A stretch of 64,000 bases of DNA from positions 8,059,425 to 8,123,424 of the forward strand of contig NC_056546.1 of assembly GCF_910596095.1 (NCBI RefSeq), read 5' to 3'. This stretch comes from Thunnus maccoyii. Its lineage: Eukaryota; Chordata; Actinopteri; Scombriformes; Scombridae. Within the stretch, counting starts at the first letter, position 1, and every line of letters starts with the position of its first letter. Made by a program: the position numbers and the translations under genes. Positions 1 to 13,305 of the stretch are shown here, in pieces. A model generated the notes under the pieces. The model was not told where the DNA came from. It searched no databases and was given only the letters and a program-made list of their open reading frames with translations.

Positions 1-482
1 ATGCCACCAACGGCCGCTAGATGCTGGCTCCATTGACCTCCAGTAAGTGTGCTGGTGGTCATTTTTGAAATTATTGCTCCGTTAATAAGATTTAAAGACT
101 TATAGTAGCTTTCATGTCTGCCGTGTGGGTGTTGATCGACAGCTGTGATTGACAGTTGGCTCACCTGCTGCTCCCCCCGGCTCCGGGACTCCAGGAATAT
201 TGTGGTAAGTTAAATGTTACTGTTATTGTTATTATGATACCTGCCCTGTTATCACAATTTAGCTAAAGCAGCTAACGTTAGTGCAAGTGTGCAAAAGTTG
301 GTGCTCCCAGTAAGCTAGCGGGGCGTTTTTCCAGAGAATGATAGGCAACACCCCACACTTCCTATTTGAAGGTCCTGGCTCCAAATGGAAAACATGGCGC
401 CGACTGTAAGCTGCAACTCCGGGCTTCAAACCAGCTACAATGCAAACCAATGGGTGAGGTCTGTCTTTATATACAGTCTATG
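1..482. repeat. Dispersed teleost repeat, truncated by window edge
   Basis: The right end carries CAAACCAATGGGTGA followed by TATACAGTCTATG. The same terminal module occurs in the composite repeat at 35095-35824. The body includes GGCGCCGACTGTAAGCTGC and matches my recollection of a high-copy percomorph element. The GT-containing stretch at 41-48 resembles a splice donor but is part of the repeat. Confidence 0.6.
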
Positions 483-3400
483 CCTATAACTCAAGCAAGT
501 TTCAAGAGTTTGCTAATTGATTTTTATCCCTACAGAAATGATTGGAAACAAAAGGCTGCCTGAAAAATATTGTACAGCTTACATTTGAAAATTGTAAGAA
601 AAAATGTACACAAAAGTACACTGAATCTTAGTTAATAAGCTAAAATGTTCCCAAAGAAAACTGGTGTGGCCCCTCTAATTTTCTAAGATTATTGGATCTG
701 CACCTTAGCTGTCTATATTTGGATTGGCTTTGTTATTCACTCGGCCACATGCTTTTATTTACGCAAATGTTCTAGTTTACCATTTATTTCCTGCTCAGAA
801 AAGGTCTCTTATGTCCCTATGACGGATGTAACTCATTGAATACAATTATTACATTCAGGGAAAGAAATTGATAATTATGTATATGAAGGTGTTTTGCTGG
901 AAGATGAAGGTAATGGTAAGTGCGTGGCGCTTCTCCACCATGGTTGCATTAGATAAGAGTTATTACTAAATGTTTCATGAGCATGTCAGTGTTTATGTAT
1001 ATGTTTGTATGTCAGTGAGCGCACACAAGTATGTGTGAAATGGTCAAGATGTGTGCTTGTGCATGCAAATGTGCATGTGTGCTCATGCATCTTAGTGAAG
1101 AATGTGCCTCTAATTCTCGTTAGAGCCCTAATGCAGCTATGAGTTGACAGACTGCCTCAGCCAACTGCCATGTGCATTAAAATGACTGAGGGAAGATAAA
1201 CGCACAGTACCCAGATTAAAGTGACAAATAGACTCGGCATGCAAAGTGGCAAAGGTAAATTGTGTTGCTAAATGCGAGTGGAGACAGTTTCTGTGACTGC
1301 CGCAGCCAGACTATCTGTGACAAACGAGGGGTAAGTGCTAAAGCACCCAAGTTAGAGCCACTAAATTTCACACTGCCCCTCCGACCGCTTATTTCCCTCC
1401 AAAAACATCAGAGGTGAAGCAAGACATTGGCTGTAAATCAAGTAAATGCACTGATATGCAAAAATGCACACTTTAAACTAACCTCTACGTTTTTTTTCTT
1501 TACTGAGCGAGAACACATCTGTTGTATGGACTATTTTAGGGTCTACGCTGAAATGGGAAAGGCCCAACTGTGATACGACAGCACCAGTAACATTTGTTTC
1601 AACTCTTTTGGAGAAGAAAAATGAAACATTGCCTTTACCTTACTGTACTGGCTTAAGCATTACAATATAATGAATACACTGACATGCGTGACATACAATT
1701 AATTCCCTACATGTTTCCCCCAACAGTTGTCTTTACATCCACACATTAGTGTATGACAGGTATGTTGTAGCCTACATGTTTCAATAGCCAAGTGCAGATC
1801 CAAATCATGTCTGCATGTTTCCCCTCTCACATGACAAGTCACGAACCAAACTACACACATATATCACATTTGACACTCAAGTGTGGCAGCAACAGTAGTG
1901 GTAACAGACATAGTACAGTAGCAGCAATAGTGCTGTTATTGAACATAGTTTTAGGAAACAGTAGTTGTAAAATTTACTCAGAAACCAAACAAGCATCCAG
2001 TAAATTGACACAATGGCAAATTTTGCTTCTACAATTCCAGCAGCAATAAAGAAGAAAACTTCACACAAATCAGTGTATCAATAGCTAAATAAATAAAACT
2101 GTATAAAATGCTAATATAAGAAGGAAAGATGCAAATTAGTGCAAAACAACATAGATTTAGACAGAAATAGACAATACTAAGTAAGGTGAACAAACGCCTA
2201 CTAAAGTTGAAATGTTTGAATTAAAAAAAAAGAACTACAGGTATTCCAGGAAATATCTGAAATCAGTTTTCGTCTGAGTTGTCACACCGACTGCTGTCAG
2301 CTGCCTGTAGCAAGTTTTTGTAGTAGTCACAGTATAAGAACCTGTTATTAGTAGTAATATTCAACCATATCTTCATGCGCAACTAGTTACAATAGCATTT
2401 TTCATCAGACAAAATGTTCACAGGCAACATTTTTTTGTCGACTATTCTTATAATATCCACCTCTGACAACTTAAACATCAACTTTAGTTATGTTTTATTG
2501 TTAAAGGACTTAATTGTAATGTTGTGATTTTGAACAGTGCTATATATATAGAGTTAATATCATTATTATTAAGTTATCAGTGGCTTTGGTTAATGTTACA
2601 CAACTACAGATCCTGGTTGTGGTCATAGTTCAGTGAGAATGAGAAATCCTGAGACTTTAGTTAACAGTCGCAGAAGTTTCAGTAGCATCAGCATTGATAT
2701 GATACTACGAGCAATAATTTTATCATTATTGGTTGTATAAGCAGCAAAACGTGTGTGAATTTGTGAGTATCAGTGAGAGAGACAGGTGGCTGATCAAAGA
2801 TAAAGGTGATGCTCTGCAAGAAATGCTGATTTAATTGTTTAATTTGCATTTTTGATCAAGTGTGATGACCCCTGGGTTACCACATCCCACTGTACACTTT
2901 AATTGTACGCACACACACACATACACACACATGCCCAAACTGTATTTTGGGGGGGAAATATATGCAACGTTTTACATATGAGGTAAGTAGAGCTGTGCAG
3001 GTTTCCAGACTGACATTATCTGCAGCTGGAGGAATTATTAATGATGAATCGTCAGGCAGTTTGGTGTCTGCAACGGTTTCCAAAGTAAACAAAAGAACTG
3101 GATCAGCACAATTATCAGATACAGGAGATTAATATTAGGAATTTATACTGAAAGTTGAACCAAGTATCAGGTTGGAGACGCTTGAGGCATTAAGACTGAA
3201 GTGACAAGGTTGCACATTTTGAGGTTTCTTTTACTGTCATGATCTGATGTATTTTCTTTTGGAAAAGAGTTTTGACATTTAGAACTGTTCGGGGGAGGCA
3301 TGATAGGACGGGACTGTTAAAAAAAATTGGCATTCATTGCTAAATAGGTTGTATTGGGACACAGAAGATCAGCTAAAAGTTGTTAAAGTCATTTCTAATG

Positions 3401-3972
3401 TAAGCACCAAAATTCTTATAATTTAATCTTAATCTAAAAATGTGTGACTAAGCAAACAGTTCATTTGAGGAATTTAGGAAATGTGAACAAAGTTCCCAAA
3501 TCTTATTCCTTTAACTGCTGTCTTTATCCTTAACATTTCAGTTTGTAGGGATGAGACACTGGTCTCTGCTGCAGCTCTAGTTTGTGATTTAGGTTGATCA
3601 TATTTCCTTATATTTACATATATATCTAATGCGGTCCAACAAAAACTACATTTATATTTACGCACATATATTAACACAGCACTCACGTCAGGAAAGTCTA
3701 TTAAGAGCAAGATTCACAATCTGCAGTGGAGGAAATAAAGACACAGGGACTGGTATGTGAAGCCATCGGCGCAGTTGTTTGCATGCTTCTTTTGGGATCC
3801 ATAAGCTGCAAATGCACTGATGTTATTCTTGCCTGGGAATGAAATGAAGACCAGTAAACACACTCATTTATGTACCACTCAGCCTTCTTAAATTAGAGAC
3901 TAACTCTGATGACATGACCCACACCTCCTTTCTTTCCTCGTGGTCAGTTTCTGTTTATGTGCACATGGATAT

Positions 3973-3974
<2 letters not shown>
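483..3974. other. Intergenic; no gene seen
   Basis: AT-rich single-copy-looking DNA. The open frames are under 90 codons and lack family signatures or codon bias. A degenerate TG-rich stretch lies at about 990-1090. No RNA gene was recognised. Confidence 0.7.

Positions 3975-4016
<42 letters not shown>
3975..4016. repeat. (GT)n microsatellite
   Basis: About 21 uninterrupted GT units. The open frames crossing it in both directions (Val-Cys and His-Thr runs) are translations of the repeat. Confidence 0.97.
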
Positions 4017-4018
<2 letters not shown>

Positions 4019-6663
4019 AAGGGCGTGTGCGTCTGTGCATATCCCTCTGTGTTTGTGCTTGAAGATGTGTGCGACACAGACCTGCCACTTTGGCCTTCGG
4101 GGTTGAAACATGAACCAACAGAGCAGAGTTTACATCAGTACGCAGCAATCACAGGAGCCAACTTCCCAAAAGACCCGACTCTGACCACATCAGTGTGGCC
4201 TTCCCAACATAAACACAGTTGATTTAAGCACTGATATAGACATATAAAAAGGTGGATGAACTACATTTTACATTTGCCCTTTAGACATCTAGCTGGCAAT
4301 CATATGCAGGGTGACATTTGTTTTCAATTTCTTTTTAGTGATCACCGGAAGGTGAAAAGTCATCATGTTTTTATACTTTTAACTTTAATTTGAACTAAGC
4401 AACTTTGTACTCTGGTGGCTTTAGATGGCGGCAGGAAATAACAGTTTGAACTGCTGTGTGTTTAAAAGCACTTACCCTTAAATTATGCCATGTGATCCGA
4501 GCCGTGAACTGTGTTGTGCTTACATTTTTTCTGTGTACAGGTTTGATTTTTTGTTTTTTAGCCGTGAACTTTCCTTACATCTATTTTTTTTGTGCAAACA
4601 CGTTGAAATAAAGTATCTCTTTTAGAGGCTGGGAGAAGCTCTTATCTGTTGCAGCTGCTTAGTAAATTAGACGGGTGTATTTACTTGAAAATGTGGCTTA
4701 GTTCAGCTTAAACATACATCATTCTCATTCCATTCATCGTCCACGTACACCACATATATTTTTATATATATACAAGTTTATATAATGTAAATTTATAGTT
4801 GCTTTAAACACAAGTAAATGGAGTCTCCCACTTTTCTACAAAGTGGACATACCATACCAAACGACTTGAGAATGATATATGAGCTGAATGATGATTGCAG
4901 CTCTACAAAAAATGGTTTCACAGCGGAAAAGATACTTTAGGATCTTTAAGCTGTGATTGAAAGGAGTGCAGTTCTGCCACTCACAGTGGAATCTAGAGCT
5001 CGAGAGTTTGGGCTGCTACATTTTTTTTTGTCAATTGAAAGAGCAAAAGCTATCAAAACAACTATTCCTCCAGCTGCTGCTGATCTAATCTGTTGTTGGG
5101 AGATTTACAGCGCAAACTAATGGAAGTTTTGAAGATTTCCCTCCATAACAAAAAAGGGAGGGGGTTTAATCTATAGTATGTCTAGTGAAACTATGTATTT
5201 TTCCTCTACTTTTAGCTCAGGCAAAAGAGGAGGATGATATAAATCAAATGAAGGGCCTCCATCCTCGGGGCCGGGAGAGCTGAAACCCAAACCAAGCTGA
5301 GGTTAATGGAAGTTCAACTCAAGATTTATTTTAATTGTTCCATTGTAATTTCTTGAACTCAAACAAAATGTCTCCTTTGTTGAAGCAAGCTGCTAAATTA
5401 TACCACATCTGTAGTGGAAAATGTAAAGTGTCAAAAAAACTTTCTGTCCCCCCCCCCCCCCACACTCTCTGAGGTAAATTATTAGAGTGATACAGTGTTT
5501 AGCTCAGTGATTAAAAGCTTAATTCAAGAAGCACAGTGGGAATACTGGAATTCTCCAAAGAAAATGAGAAAAGGACAGGCATTTCTTTTAGTTTTAGCAT
5601 GAATGAAACCAGGCAGCGAATTTAGTTTTCTTAATTATTTGTTTCTTCTTTCAATAATTGATTGTTGTATTTTCAACCAAATGAAAACTATTAGGACTCA
5701 AATTTCTTCTTTCATCGTCCAAAAGTAAAAATTATATGTGATTCCTTTTTTTTTAATCAACTTATATAAGTTCTTGGATTCTTATTATTTCACATTTTTA
5801 CATAATGACCAAGTTTATATTAGCTGCCCTGATCTGTCACTCATATAGATGTAGGGTATGATCTCTTGCTTTAAGTGAGAAATAATATTTATTCACCCAC
5901 TACGGTAAAAGTATCCCCTTACTTACTACAGTGTGCACTGCCTCCCAGTGGGACACTCGTATCAGGGCCACATCTTTCATTAGACGACAAGCAAATTAAT
6001 GACTCAACAAGAGTTACTCCGGAGTTTCCGTAACTTGTAACAACAGCACGTGTAGATCAAAGGGATAGTCTGTACATAACAATTAAACAGGTGCAACATT
6101 GTCAAACACAGGCCAACTTCTGGCCTTGATCACCGGGCCAGCGTCTGTCCTTGATCGCTGCCAGGGAACTTAAAGCATGGTCCTGCGTGAGTCGGTCCAG
6201 GAAGACACCGCATGAAGCATGACAACCGCACGAGCCAGCTTTGGTAGAAGTGTTTGCAAACTGGAACTAGCTGGTAATCTGCTTCTCCCTCTATTCTTGC
6301 AGCCCCAGCTGTGCAGGGGCCTATTTTAGACATCCAAACTGCATGCTGGGAGACACTGACACCCCCGTGAGCAGTGATCAGCATGTGTTGCGAGTGGTGC
6401 GTGTGTGTCTGTGTGGTAGGGGTGAGAGCTGATGATATTATTACTAATTATTGAAATAACTTCCTGCCACCTGTCTTGCTGTTGCCTAGTGCCAAAGTAC
6501 TGTACATAGTGATGAAACTGTTGAAGGAGTTTCGACAAAACTGACAGCTGAGGCGGCAAACAGATGTGCTAAGCTCGGCCTCCTCTGACGCATACAATGC
6601 TTAAAATGATGACTGCATTATTTTTGTATAACTCAATAAGCACGTTTTACATCTGCTGTATGT
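4017..6663. other. Intergenic; hAT-family fragment and poly(C) tract
   Basis: GATCCGAGCCGTGA at 4494-4507 and GCCGTGAACT again near 4561 match the sub-terminal part of the hAT-type repeat at 32355-32511, so a decayed scrap is likely. A 14-base C run is at 5448-5461. I see no gene. Confidence 0.6.
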
Positions 6664-6712
6664 GTGCTGTGCATGTTTTACATCTTAAATTGATGTAAAA
6701 CACGTACAGCAC
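6664..6712. repeat. Imperfect inverted repeat (hairpin), 21-bp arms, 7-nt loop
   Basis: The left arm 6664-6684 and right arm 6692-6712 pair at 19 of 21 positions around the loop TTAAATT. The arms read GTGCTGTGCATGTTTTACAT... and ...ATGTAAAACACGTACAGCAC. A further copy of GTTTTACATCTGCTGTA sits just upstream (about 6642-6660), so the site may be a palindrome-type element remnant or a small RNA hairpin. Confidence 0.8.
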
Positions 6713-6839
6713 TTACGGAATAAACAGAGGGTGAACTGAGTAGCTAGCATGACTAGACTAATGATGTTACTAATAGAAAATAAGAGAAAACATCACAGTA
6801 CTGCCCACACAATGTCACAAGTGATTTATGGAAAGTGCA

Positions 6840-6961
6840 TTCAACAGTTAAAGGTTCTGTATGTAGGAATTAGAAATTCCTTCTCATTAGTGACACCAAT
6901 GGCCATTGAGTGAACTGCAGTAAGCATCCTGTTGCTCACGCTCACAGGCACTCGCTCACAA

Positions 6962-7003
<42 letters not shown>

Positions 7004-7240
7004 CTCCTTTTGCTCTGTGGCTGCCGGCTGGTGAGAGCCAATCCACACCGCCCAACCCGCAAAAATATCAACCATCCGAATCTGACTCGACCTGCAAACC
7101 ACCAACTTTTTTTTTTACCAATCTTATTTACACTGTGGCCGGCGATCAACGTGCTGTGGCTGGGGAGCAATGAGTTATGGTTTTGTTGTGAAATATGTGC
7201 TTATCACCACCTTTAAAGTACCAACAGAAAAAAACACAAA
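6840..7240. repeat. Possible dispersed repeat containing a (CA)n tract
   Basis: The stretch TAGAAATTCCTTCTCATTAG followed by GTGACACCAATGGCC, ending in a CA tract at 6964-7000 and GCTGCCGGCTGGTGAGAG, resembles a fish repeat I remember only loosely. No terminal repeats were found. The CA tract itself is certain. Confidence 0.35.
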
Positions 7241-8924
7241 GGCTAATCTGTGTTCTGCTATCACTCTGGAGCTTGTTTTCTGCTCCTTTGTTGAGGAAAT
7301 AATGTGTTAGCTGTGTGTGCTCGGAGTGGTCATTGCAGGGGTTTTTTGTTGTGAAATGTACGGTGGTTGATGGAGGCAGCTAGCTGTCTCATTAGCTGGA
7401 GAGCTAATATCTGCAGGGTGTTTCTACTCAGTTGGAGCTGTTTTTGTTCTGGTAGATGTCGGCCGTTTGTTGACGTTAGCGGGAGAGAGGAAAGGCACTC
7501 AGGAGCATGCAAAAACATCACATCCAATGGATTCAGTCCAAATGCTGATATACTCAACTGACAAAGTCAGGGAAGGTCTCATTTTTTAAGTTCTGTTACA
7601 ACCTGTTCACTCATTGCCAACAAAAAACGATTAATAAATGCAAATTGCTTCATAATTCTCCTTGTTTTTTTTTTTTTTTAAACATGTGCAGTCATGCAGA
7701 TCAATGTGCCTCCAACAAAGATCATACAAACTACTTAACCACTTACCAAGCACGCCATTTTTGTGCACAAGCCCGAAAATAATGTACCCAAAATAAGAAG
7801 ATTACTGTTCTTAGACCCTTTCAAAATACAGTCATAAACCTGAGTTCATTTAAAAGGTAAATATTTAAATTTTACAACCAAAAAGCCAGAATGAGTGTAA
7901 GTGATCCTGAAATCAATGCTACCAAGGCTAAAGTTAACTGGTTTAGTGACAATTTTCAGAAATTCTACAACATCTAGTTGAAGCTTGATTTCAGTAAACT
8001 TCTTCTTCTTTACAGCCCCTCTTGTAATGTTTTAGTTCAGCGTCACCTCTGGGATGTCATATTGCACAAAAATACATCTTAGCGGGAGGAATATTCAGTG
8101 TGCTGCTTTTTACATTATTTGAATTATGATGAAACAGCACAGCGATAGAAGCAAAGTCAGATCAAACGCAGTGTTTAGAAATCCATGAATAAAATTCTCC
8201 TCGAGTGTTGTGAGCTTTTAAGTCAGGTCCCTGAAAGTGGCTGAAATCCTGAACTAACACCAGAAGGATGTTCATAAACTATTTTCTGTGTCACAAATCC
8301 ATCTTGAGTCATCACCCTTGCCCTAGATCACTCTGCTCCTACTTACACCCAAATCCTCAGCCACACTAAGTAGCAGAGCTCATGTAACTCACGCCAGCAC
8401 AGATCTGCCTTGCCTCTTTAACACCTCTTCTGACCGGTCAAAGTGTTGAACCAGCAGGGCTACGCTGACACGAAACCGCTTTTAATGTTGCAGAGTTTTA
8501 ATCTGTCAAATAGTGAGGGCTGGTTGATTAATCTTGATACTACTGTATGACATCTATTCCACTACTGAATACAAACTACTGCATGAAGCCTGTTTTAAGG
8601 AGCTAAAAAAATTGATGCTCTGATCTTCATCTTCAGAGGTTTTTCCTTATTGATTCTGACTAATACTTTTAATTACTGAAACAAAAATGATAATTTAAAT
8701 ATATTAAATATCACTGTAGCTCACTACTTCACTTTCAATAATGGCTACTTAAAGCCTGCCATTTGGGACAAACTTTCTATTTTACACTTTGGTCTCCCTG
8801 CTATGAAATCCATCAGAAAGCAGCTTGTGATGGTACAGTAACTGGTCTTTTTATGGTCTTAACTGGTGGTTTTCTTATTCTGTTATTTATATACTGTTAT
8901 GATGTCAGATACCTATGCTAAACA
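7241..8924. other. Intergenic; no gene seen
   Basis: Only short frames without family signature; a T run at about 7665-7679. Nothing else recognised. Confidence 0.65.
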
Positions 8925-9450
8925 TGATTGAAGTTCCAAAACATGAGGTTAACGTATGTAGAAATGCTCCCTGTAAGTCAAAATCCAGGGCTTCAAACTG
9001 CCCTGAACACTTTGCACAACCTGACGTTAGCTTGTCGCCCATAAACGGCCCATTCAGTAGCCTTCGGGTTGTCCACATTGTTCACTCTCATAGTTCGGAT
9101 CAGATTTGGACTTGAACATGTACGGATGTATTTGAAAAGTCGACATTTCAAACAAAAAACAAGAAAAAGTAGTGAAATCCTGCTACTACTGTTTGTTTAC
9201 ATAGCCGCTGGAAGTCAGCCAAGACGCAGCTTCCGGTATCTATCCAATCAGAAGAGAGCTGGGGCACCTTAAAGAGACAGGACGGCTAAAACGGCCTGTT
9301 TCAGACAGGCTGAACTGAGGGGCTGCATAAAGGGTCCATATGAGTTAAATAAGGAGTTTATTTCAACTGTAAGAAAGCATGCAAAAATATTCCACTAGAA
9401 CCCCAGATTAAAAATATAGACCTGGAAATGTGCATGATATGTCCCTTTTA
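8925..9450. repeat. Dispersed teleost repeat (~525 bp)
   Basis: Starts around TTGAAGTTCCAAAACATGAG and ends at GCATGATATGTCCCTTTTA. Internal modules CCACATTGTTCACTCT, CAGCTTCCGGTATCTATCC and GGGTCCATATGAGTTA match a high-copy percomorph element from memory. I found no clean terminal inverted repeats or target duplication, so the class is unassigned. Confidence 0.6.
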
Positions 9451-12400
9451 ATGGTTATATACATGTATATTTTCAAGCTAGTTACAAAGCTAGGTCTTGG
9501 GTTGGTAGAATGATTTTTGCTTATTTTGATTACTGCTGGTCAACCAGTGTAAAACATAGAAGACCAGAAAATCTATAAGATGTTAAAGAGCTCATCATCA
9601 GCTGGTCATGGAAGCTGTTTCTTGACCAGTGTGAGCAGTGTTTGGGGTACAGTTTATCATACTATAATCATAAATGCTTATTTATAGTGACCATCATAGT
9701 TATACATTCTCCCTTCAGATCATCTAAAGAGCAGCACCGGTTTTAGCTGGTCAGTGCATGTTTGGACATCTGTAACAGCACCAGACATGGTTTATCTGAG
9801 ATTTGTGACACAACTGTTTCTATTACAGAGTTTACATTCTTCTGGTCCTCCTTTCCTGTTTTAGATATGTACTCTGTAAAAGTTTATTAGTATTATTATT
9901 ATTACTCCATTACTCATCACTTCTTCCATCCGTTTTTCCAGACACCGCACTGACCCTGCAGAGAGACAGACTGCTGTGACGTCTGTCACTATGTCGACTT
10001 TACAGCCCCATGTGCTAGAAGACAAATGGGTATAAGTATACCCGCTACACTCCCTGGCATGATGGGATACAGTGCCAGGCATACCTGTCTGGTCCACAAC
10101 TAGACTGCCTCTACTGAAGGACAAGATGGTGGCGTTTAAAAGCACTGCTATCCGTGTACCGAGACTGAGACGCTGATATTTCACACTGTCTTGATTTCCT
10201 CCCAGGCTATATGATGCCGGGCTGGCAGCCATGTTGGAGCTGTAACCGCAGAGGGAGATAAGTGTCGTGACTCCAGGGTTTCATTACCTCCCGCACAGTT
10301 TAGCACTAGATAGTATTAGCTGTTAATGGCCCTTCTAACTAAAAGGGGTGATTCAGACAGACAGCATTCAGCCCATAAAGCCGACGCGGAAAGCATCTTA
10401 CTAAATAAGGATACACTCTTAAAACACAAGGTGTCACTTTCAGATAGCATGCATTTGTGTCACTGTCTAAAAGTATTATATGTTTAATAGAAACATGCAC
10501 TGATACTACAAGTTATTAATGTTTTGTTGAGAAATAAGTTTCAATTACAAAAATAACAAAATAATGTTTGCTATCAAGATATTACACAACACCAGGGAGA
10601 TGACTTTTATTTCAGCACTGTGCAAATTTAGTCTAATGACAACTTTAAGCTAAAGTTAAATTTGGGATTTGTAAATCTTTACTTAATAAATGTCGGTATC
10701 ATCTTACCGACTCTATGTATTTTAGTCATGTAATCAAGCTTATTTCAACTGTCAAATGATCATTTTAAGCCATCAAGCTAACAGCTTCATTTGTAGTCCT
10801 ATATATGAAAACAAGCCATCAACACAAGTAAACTAATATTAGCTTTAAGAGTCGCCTTGATAGTCATAAGATGAAAGCTGTACCTCGGCTCATCTACAAG
10901 TATGTAACAAGATAAGCAAGATTCGATTACAAGGAATCTAAATTTAGCTGGGCAACTTATCAAATCAAATCAAAAAAAAAAAAGATGTACAATCGGAGTT
11001 TGGGGTTGCTAAGATCCATTATTTAATAAAAGAGCCCCGACGTAATCTAAAGTGTATCCAAGAAATTTGCGTCTGTGCACTGATGTTCCTGAAATTAGAT
11101 CTGTCTTATTTTCTTTTTATTCATATGCCTAACATGCATGTGTGAATAAATATATGACATAATTTCATTGTTCTGCTTGACTCTGCTCAATTTGTTCCTG
11201 CGAAATGAAATGAAGGTTGCGCGTGTGCTCGACTGTGTGCGACTGTAATAGATTCTCAGCGGGGACGATGTCCAATTCCACAGCGGTACAGTATGTCACT
11301 GTGTAAATGCATGTGTGTGACAGCAAGGAAGAAAGAAGACATTTAATTTCCTTCTTGTACTAATATATCTGACACTGGTAAGACTGGTAAGATTTCTTTT
11401 TCCCTTACACTCATGGTAAGCATTTTCCAGCTACAACACTAAATATATTTAAGCAGCACAGACAGCTGCAAAAAGTTTCTTTCTGCTGCTTGACGCTGTT
11501 CACCGTACACTTTTTTATTCTGGCTCTGCCTTGAATCTTAAATTGAAAGGTTTAACATGGCCCCAGAGTGGCCTTTGACAGGGCATACATTTCTTATATG
11601 CCAAGTTATGGGCTACTGTATACCGCCAGTGTATGGGCTGTATGTCTAGGTTTTCCATGCCGTAAACTAGGGTGTAAAAGGTCAAGGGGCTGTTGGGGCA
11701 TGTTGAGTGGATTTGGCAGCACATAACAGGCATCCTGTCTCTCTGATAGGTAGTAAAAGCAAACAAATTAAAAGCCCTGTGCAGCTCCCAAGACTAGTGA
11801 CATTTACACATTGATCACCATGTTTATGGCAACGCTGTTTGCCAAACCCCAGCCGTTGTCTCGACATGTGTCACTGACCTATTTTTCTCCCAAATATAGT
11901 CAGTTATGTTGGCGTCTTTGCACGTGTGAGAGGGCTGGTGTAACAGTGGCAGCATTTACATCGGGAAAGGTCAAATGTACAGTATACTCGAAGTAATCTC
12001 GTTGGATATACACCATGCTAAGGAGTAATGAGTAATTTTTTGTTCGTTTTTTGTTGATTACACACATCCAGTATTTTTCAGTTTATGGTGTGCAGTCCGC
12101 AACTCTAGTTTTGCAATCAGAAAATTTCACTTGATTGATTCTTAAAAAATTCAAAACAATAGCTGTCCAGCGACGCTGTGAGCTTCCAACGACCGATTTT
12201 CCATTAAAACAAGCATATGGTCATGTGCCATTAGCTTCATATGCCCTCTTAACTCACTGTGCCTGACAGGAGACCACTGACAAGGGGTTGGTATCAACCA
12301 ATGCCATTCCATGCCTCTTTGATACAGTGATTTACTGCATACGCACAGTACAGGAACATAATGTTAAAACATAGCATGTTGTCGGCAGGGGATATGGACT

Positions 12401-13256
12401 CAAAGACTGTTTGTACGGGCTCACAATGTTCGGCGGCCTTGTCATTCCAAGACTAATCCTGCTTGTTCGTCCCTGGACTCACAAACAGCAGAGTCGGGTT
12501 TCTAGTTCTCCTCAGTCTACTCTGGGACTGTGATGACAGGGGACAATCCTGTAATAGAGTTCAGCTCTTATTATCAACATGCTGTAAAACTGTATGAAGG
12601 TGATTTTCATGGACTAACATGGAATGTCATCCTATTTATCACATCTGATCTATGGACTGACCTGACATATATGCTAGAATGTATGTTCTGCTGTTTTAGT
12701 GTGTGCTTTGTTGACCATAGTAACTATAAAAGATATAAATCAAAAACTGCAACGTATTATAAGTTGTCAGTATAACTGATTTCATTTATTAACAAATACT
12801 AACCATCATTCACAATCTTTTTTTTTGCCTATCATTTGTTTCAGGCAAGCTCCACATGACTGAGTTGTAATTAGGCCTCCCTCCTGTCACATAGATTTAA
12901 TTAGTTTGTATTCTTTTAATCATTTAGTTCTCACAAATGCTCCATCCTGCAGTACACAAAGGTGCATCCACCAGGATAGCTGGACAGGGGTCCTGAAATT
13001 TCATTGGCCATGCTAGATGCCACCCCCATCATGAACTTCTTCCTCCCTGCAGGGTGTTTGTTTGCCTGTGAGTTCTTCTTACTACCATCTTCATATGGAT
13101 GTATCAAAGCCTCTGCAAAAAGCAAGATGAAAAACAAGTGCCACTCTCATGCAACCCTCAGCCACCTTTGCCCACCCCATCTTAAACATCCCAGAACCAC
13201 CACTCATCCTACATGGTCTCTTGCTGCCCTCTAGAGTACTGTTACACCTTCCTCTT
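9451..13256. other. Intergenic; no gene seen
   Basis: The longest frame (123 codons on the minus strand, 9861-10232) is in a GC-richer island around 9940-10260 but has no recognisable motif and no credible splice context. An A run lies at about 10973-10984. The rest is AT-rich. Confidence 0.6.
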
Positions 13257-13259
13257 ACA

Positions 13260-13302
<43 letters not shown>
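13257..13302. repeat. (CA)n microsatellite
   Basis: Long CA tract with one CC interruption near 13266. Confidence 0.95.

Positions 13303-13305
<3 letters not shown>

Noticed and set aside
1-60. ATG at position 1 followed by a splice-donor-like CAGTAAGT, as a possible gene start
   Set aside because: The frame has early stops and the region is continuous with a dispersed repeat.
9861-10232. 123-codon minus-strand frame in a GC-richer patch
   Set aside because: No recognisable motif, no clear promoter, splice or poly(A) context; possibly part of an unrecognised repeat.
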